A model generated the notes under the pieces. The model was not told the origin of the DNA. It searched no databases and saw only the letters and a program-made list of their open reading frames with translations. From contig CAKRDT010000043.1 in assembly GCA_934316545.1 (NCBI GenBank), positions 1-9,328 on the forward strand: a DNA stretch of 9,328 nucleotides, written 5' to 3'. Made by a program: the position numbers and the translations under genes. This document shows positions 6,780-9,328 of the stretch, in pieces (positions within the stretch are counted from its first letter, which is position 1; every line of letters begins with the position of its first letter). The DNA is from an uncultured Agathobacter sp. GTDB taxonomy: Bacteria > Bacillota > Clostridia > Lachnospirales > Lachnospiraceae.

Positions 6780-6828
6780 CCTGTTTCAGTGGTGTCTCAT
6801 ATGTGGCATCACTGAAGCAGGTTTTTTT
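6780..6828 (+). terminator. Rho-independent terminator
   Basis: CCTGTTTCAGTGGTG (from 6780) pairs with CATCACTGAAGCAGG (ending 6821) as a 15-bp stem including G-U pairs, followed at once by seven T residues. It closes the secreted-protein gene and insulates the cobalamin gene. Confidence 0.93.
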
Positions 6829-6829
6829 G

Positions 6830-6861
6830 TTGACTTTCGAGGGAAAAGTCCTCAATATGAT
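6830..6861 (+). promoter_or_regulatory. Weak candidate promoter of the CbiK-CbiL gene
   Basis: TTGACT at 6830-6835 is a good -35 match and TATGAT at 6856-6861 a good -10 match, but the 20-base spacer is longer than usual. A short inverted repeat (GACTTT with AAAGTC, 6832-6850) overlaps the spacer and could be an operator. Confidence 0.3.
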
Positions 6862-6879
6862 ATTAGAAAATACGTTTTG

Positions 6880-6914
6880 AAAGGAACCCGCACAACGGGA
6901 TGAATAAGCGATGA
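6880..6914 (+). promoter_or_regulatory. Unusual translation start: hairpin and mini-ORF before ATG 6911
   Basis: AAAGGAA (6880-6886) is followed directly by the small hairpin CCCG-CACAA-CGGG (6887-6899), then ATG 6900, which opens a four-codon frame (MNKR) whose TGA stop overlaps the main start as ATGA (6911-6914). If the hairpin forms, the Shine-Dalgarno is brought to about 11 bases from ATG 6911. Otherwise GGGA at 6897-6900 is the nearest weak site. Confidence 0.45.
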
Positions 6915-8527
6915 CAGATCATAAGAAAAATGCGATTTTAATTGTCAGCTTCGGAACAACCTATCCGAAGACGAGAGAAAAGAATATTTCTGCAATCCGG
7001 CGACTGGTCAGGAATGTGTATCCGGACTGGACGGTGACGGAGGCTTTTTCCAGTAAGATCGTGCGGGCGGCGATGAAGAAGAATGAGGGAATCGAGGCAT
7101 GGAGTCCGCAGGAGGCACTTGCGCATCTGAAGGAGCAGGGATATACGCATGTGGCGGTACTCCCGACGCATATTATCGATGGAATAGAAAACCATAATTT
7201 AAAACTGGCTGTCGAGGAACACCGGCCGGATTTTGTGCAGATCGAAGTGGCGGATGCGCTGCTTGGAAAGCCACAGGATTATGTTGATGTGGCGAATGCC
7301 TTGTGGATATCGCTCAAGGATGAAGTGGGCGATGCACCGCTGGTGTTGATGGGACACGGAACCGAGCATATGGCGGACAGCAGCTATGCTATTATGGAAA
7401 ATGCGTTGCGTGCGTGTGCAAGCCATCCGATTTATATTGCCACAGTGGAAGGGCGGATCACGATCGAGGATGTGATTCACCGGATGAAAGAAGAATTGAA
7501 CCGGGTAGACGAAAAACAATATGAATCGGTGGGCACAGACGGAAAACCGGAATCTGATTGTAGAAATGAGACGGATCAAGGCGCAGACAGAAAGTATAAG
7601 CGTGTGGTCGTGACGCCGTTTATGCTGGTTGCCGGCGATCATGCCAATCATGACATGGCGGGAGAGAGCGATTCTTTTTATAGCAAATTAAAAGAAGCCG
7701 GATATGAGCCGGAATGTATCATCCGGGGAATCGGGGAGTATCCTGCGGTGCGTGATGTGTATCTGGCGCATTTGCGTGATGTGATGGAACGTTTTGAAGA
7801 GGAACTATTACAACAGACCGGAGCATTGTACGGCATCGGTGTGGGACCGGGAGAGCCGGAACTTATAACGATCAAGGCGATTCAGACCGTTCGAACATGT
7901 GATGTGATCGTGCTTCCGGCAGTGTCGAAGGAAGAATGTTATGCTTACCGGATCGTGCACGAGGTATGTCCGGAGGTTGAGGAGAAATCGTTGCTTTGCA
8001 TGCCTTTCCCGATGATAAAGGATGCGCAGAAACTGGAGTTGGCGCATGAGAAAAGTTATCAGGCAATTGAGGATTATCTGAAGAGGGGAAGAAAAGTCGG
8101 GATGCTGACGATCGGCGATCCGAGTGTGTATTCGACTTATATGTATATGCATCATCGTGCGGTGGATGCGGGATGGGAAGCTTATATGATCAGTGGTGTG
8201 CCATCCTTTTGTGCGGCAGCAGGCAGGCTGGGTATTTCTCTTGGTGAGAAAAGCGAGGAAATTCATGTTATTCCTGCGTCTTATGATGTGCGAAAGACGT
8301 TTCAATACGATGGCACCTGTATCTATATGAAGTCCGGTAAACGTCTGACAGAATTGCTGACAGCATTGCGGGAGCAGCAGAATGCGGGGCGAAATATTCA
8401 AGTGTATGGAGTGACAAATTGCGGAATGGAAAATGAGCGCGTGTATCGGGGGATTGATGAGCTGGAATCGGCTGAGGGGTATCTGACCACTGTGATTACG
8501 AAGGTATCTTTTTTCGAAGAAAATTAA
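6911..8527 (+). CDS. cbiK-cbiL: Fused sirohydrochlorin cobaltochelatase (CbiK) and cobalt-factor II C20-methyltransferase (CbiL)
   Basis: The product has 538 residues. Residues about 5-300 are CbiK, which inserts Co2+ into sirohydrochlorin in the oxygen-independent cobalamin pathway: ILIVSFGTTYPKTRE, DGIENHN (Glu93), LMGHGTEH (His149) and AGDHANHDMAGE (His244) match the metal-binding and catalytic positions known for the Salmonella enzyme. Residues about 304-538 are CbiL, the SAM-dependent enzyme that methylates C20 of the next intermediate: GIGVGPGEPELITIKA, GDPSVYSTYMYM and SGVPSFCAAAGRLG are family signatures, and about 235 residues is a full module. The modules join with almost no linker near 301. 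CbiK carries a charged, low-complexity insertion at about 200-230. Both halves look intact, so this is a bifunctional cytoplasmic enzyme for consecutive steps. No other cob/cbi gene is beside it here, and the 82-base leader is too short for a full cobalamin riboswitch. The gene symbol is composite. Confidence 0.93.
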   Translation: MTDHKKNAILIVSFGTTYPKTREKNISAIRRLVRNVYPDWTVTEAFSSKIVRAAMKKNEGIEAWSPQEALAHLKEQGYTHVAVLPTHIIDGIENHNLKLAVEEHRPDFVQIEVADALLGKPQDYVDVANALWISLKDEVGDAPLVLMGHGTEHMADSSYAIMENALRACASHPIYIATVEGRITIEDVIHRMKEELNRVDEKQYESVGTDGKPESDCRNETDQGADRKYKRVVVTPFMLVAGDHANHDMAGESDSFYSKLKEAGYEPECIIRGIGEYPAVRDVYLAHLRDVMERFEEELLQQTGALYGIGVGPGEPELITIKAIQTVRTCDVIVLPAVSKEECYAYRIVHEVCPEVEEKSLLCMPFPMIKDAQKLELAHEKSYQAIEDYLKRGRKVGMLTIGDPSVYSTYMYMHHRAVDAGWEAYMISGVPSFCAAAGRLGISLGEKSEEIHVIPASYDVRKTFQYDGTCIYMKSGKRLTELLTALREQQNAGRNIQVYGVTNCGMENERVYRGIDELESAEGYLTTVITKVSFFEEN

Positions 8528-8561
8528 AACTTTTTGAGCAGGTTAGGACAATATATCTATG

Positions 8562-8590
8562 TAAGGGCAAATCCCTTAAATCGATTTAAG
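8562..8590 (+). promoter_or_regulatory. Overlapping hairpin and 16-bp perfect palindrome in a leader
   Basis: TAAGGG-CAAAT-CCCTTA (8562-8578) can form a 6-bp hairpin, and CTTAAATCGATTTAAG (8575-8590) is a perfect palindrome sharing four bases with it, so the two RNA folds exclude each other. The ribosome site (AAGGAAAG near 8596) begins six bases later. No T tract follows, so it is not a standard terminator for the upstream gene. It could be a dimeric-repressor operator or a leader switch. A weak TTGAGC at 8534-8539 has no well-spaced -10. Confidence 0.45.
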
Positions 8591-8605
8591 AGAAAAGGAA
8601 AGAGG

Positions 8606-9328
8606 ATGAACAAGCAGGAATTTGAGCAGTTTGTCATGAGGGACGGTAAAGATATTCTGCGATTCTGCAGGATGAATGCCGGTGATCCGGAACGTGGAAA
8701 TGAGTTGTATCAGGATACAATGCTAATGCTGCTGGAAAAGAGAAATCAATTACATGCAGAGCAAAATGTAAAAAGTTATGCGTTGTATACCGCAATCCTA
8801 TTGTGGAAAAACAAAAAGAAAAAATATGCAGTCCGCAACCGGATTCTTCCGATGAGTAGTTTGGAAGAACATGTGGAACAGGGAGAGCAGTTTCCGTCGG
8901 GCGAAGTTAGCGTAGAGGAAAACCCGTTTGTAATCTGTGCACAGGCTGCGGAGCTGACCAGGGACAATCCGGTTTACATTAAGGAAGCGGTGAGTGACAC
9001 ATTTGGATTTATGTATGGCGATCATGGGGAAAAAGCAGGATTTATCCTGGAGATGCCGCTTTCCGTAAAAGGTGACAAGATCAAGAGTGTAACGTACAGC
9101 ATCAAGAATGGTTTTTTTGAGGTCGTTGACAAGGAAAAAGGTGATAGTACGATTATTGACTCCAGCGTGTATGAAGGCGCACCATCATCGTTTGTTACGG
9201 TCGAGGAAACCGAGGAAGGAAAGTCAGTGACGATTTATGCTGCCGGCGAAGCGACAGATGTAGGACGGATTTTGCGGACATTCAAAATAAAAAAGAATGT
9301 GGAGGTAACAGACAATGGCAAAATCATT
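8606..9328 (+). CDS. Partial: ECF sigma region 2-like N-terminus joined to an anti-sigma-like outer domain (runs off the end)
   Basis: From ATG 8606, preceded by AAAGGAAAG, 241 codons stay open to the last base, so the 3' end is missing. Residues 1 to about 88 resemble region 2 of an ECF sigma factor: FEQFVMRDGKDILRFCRM, GNELYQDTMLMLLEK and SYALYTAILLWKNKKKK follow the usual pattern, including the acidic ELYQDTML helix. A linker with SLEEHVEQGE and SVEEN follows, as before region 4. Region 4 does not appear. From about residue 107 the chain becomes VICAQAAELTRDNPVYIKE and then a beta-rich, soluble domain ending in KKNVEVTDNGKII. That part resembles what follows the membrane helix in clostridial sigma-associated membrane proteins (a general resemblance, not a named family). 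No membrane segment is seen. Possible explanations are a deletion joining a sigma gene to its regulator, or a genuine novel architecture. Confidence 0.7.
   Translation, partial: MNKQEFEQFVMRDGKDILRFCRMNAGDPERGNELYQDTMLMLLEKRNQLHAEQNVKSYALYTAILLWKNKKKKYAVRNRILPMSSLEEHVEQGEQFPSGEVSVEENPFVICAQAAELTRDNPVYIKEAVSDTFGFMYGDHGEKAGFILEMPLSVKGDKIKSVTYSIKNGFFEVVDKEKGDSTIIDSSVYEGAPSSFVTVEETEEGKSVTIYAAGEATDVGRILRTFKIKKNVEVTDNGKII

Noticed and set aside
6829..6910. Cobalamin riboswitch before the CbiK-CbiL gene
   Set aside because: Only 82 bases lie between the terminator and the start, and the conserved B12-box type elements are not seen.
7808..8401. Long minus-strand frame opposite CbiL
   Set aside because: It is an antisense shadow of a strongly conserved enzyme module.

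Overview
The window looks like chromosomal DNA from an anaerobic gut-type Firmicute, most likely Lachnospiraceae (Clostridia). This rests on AT-leaning genes with AGGAGG-type ribosome sites, a lipoprotein plus hybrid-kinase pair of a kind I associate with that family, a Lys-rich secreted Fn3-like protein, and an anaerobic (CbiK-type) cobalamin enzyme. The genus cannot be fixed from sequence alone. All convincing genes lie on the + strand.

Layout. Positions 1-77 are a strikingly GC-rich edge unlike the rest. Positions 111-4202 hold a tight two-gene unit. The first gene is a lipoprotein joining a sugar-type solute-binding module to a domain resembling the 5'-nucleotidase C-terminal domain, with the signature substrate residues replaced. 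The second, 12 bases later, is a membrane hybrid histidine kinase with its own receiver. Together they look like an extracellular ligand-sensing system.

Positions 4203-5660 form a 1.45-kb gene-poor island. Two 57-bp inverted arms (56 of 57 bases identical) face each other across 1.13 kb. Between them lie two unrelated tandem arrays: AT-rich units of 73-74 bp with a repeated 22-bp core, and 52-bp units that place a hairpin with a GGA-rich loop at every junction. The 52-bp array does not read as protein, because its period shifts the frame each time. This island is the least explained part of the window.

Positions 5661-6761 encode a secreted, probably surface-associated protein with a clear signal peptide and a strong terminator. 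Positions 6911-8527 encode a fusion of the cobalt chelatase CbiK with the next methyltransferase, CbiL, so two consecutive steps of anaerobic corrin synthesis sit in one polypeptide. No cobalamin riboswitch fits in its short leader. From 8606 an open frame runs off the window end. It starts like an ECF sigma factor (region 2) but continues into a domain that looks like the extracytoplasmic part of an anti-sigma or regulatory membrane protein, with no region 4 and no membrane segment visible. This may be a deletion fusion.
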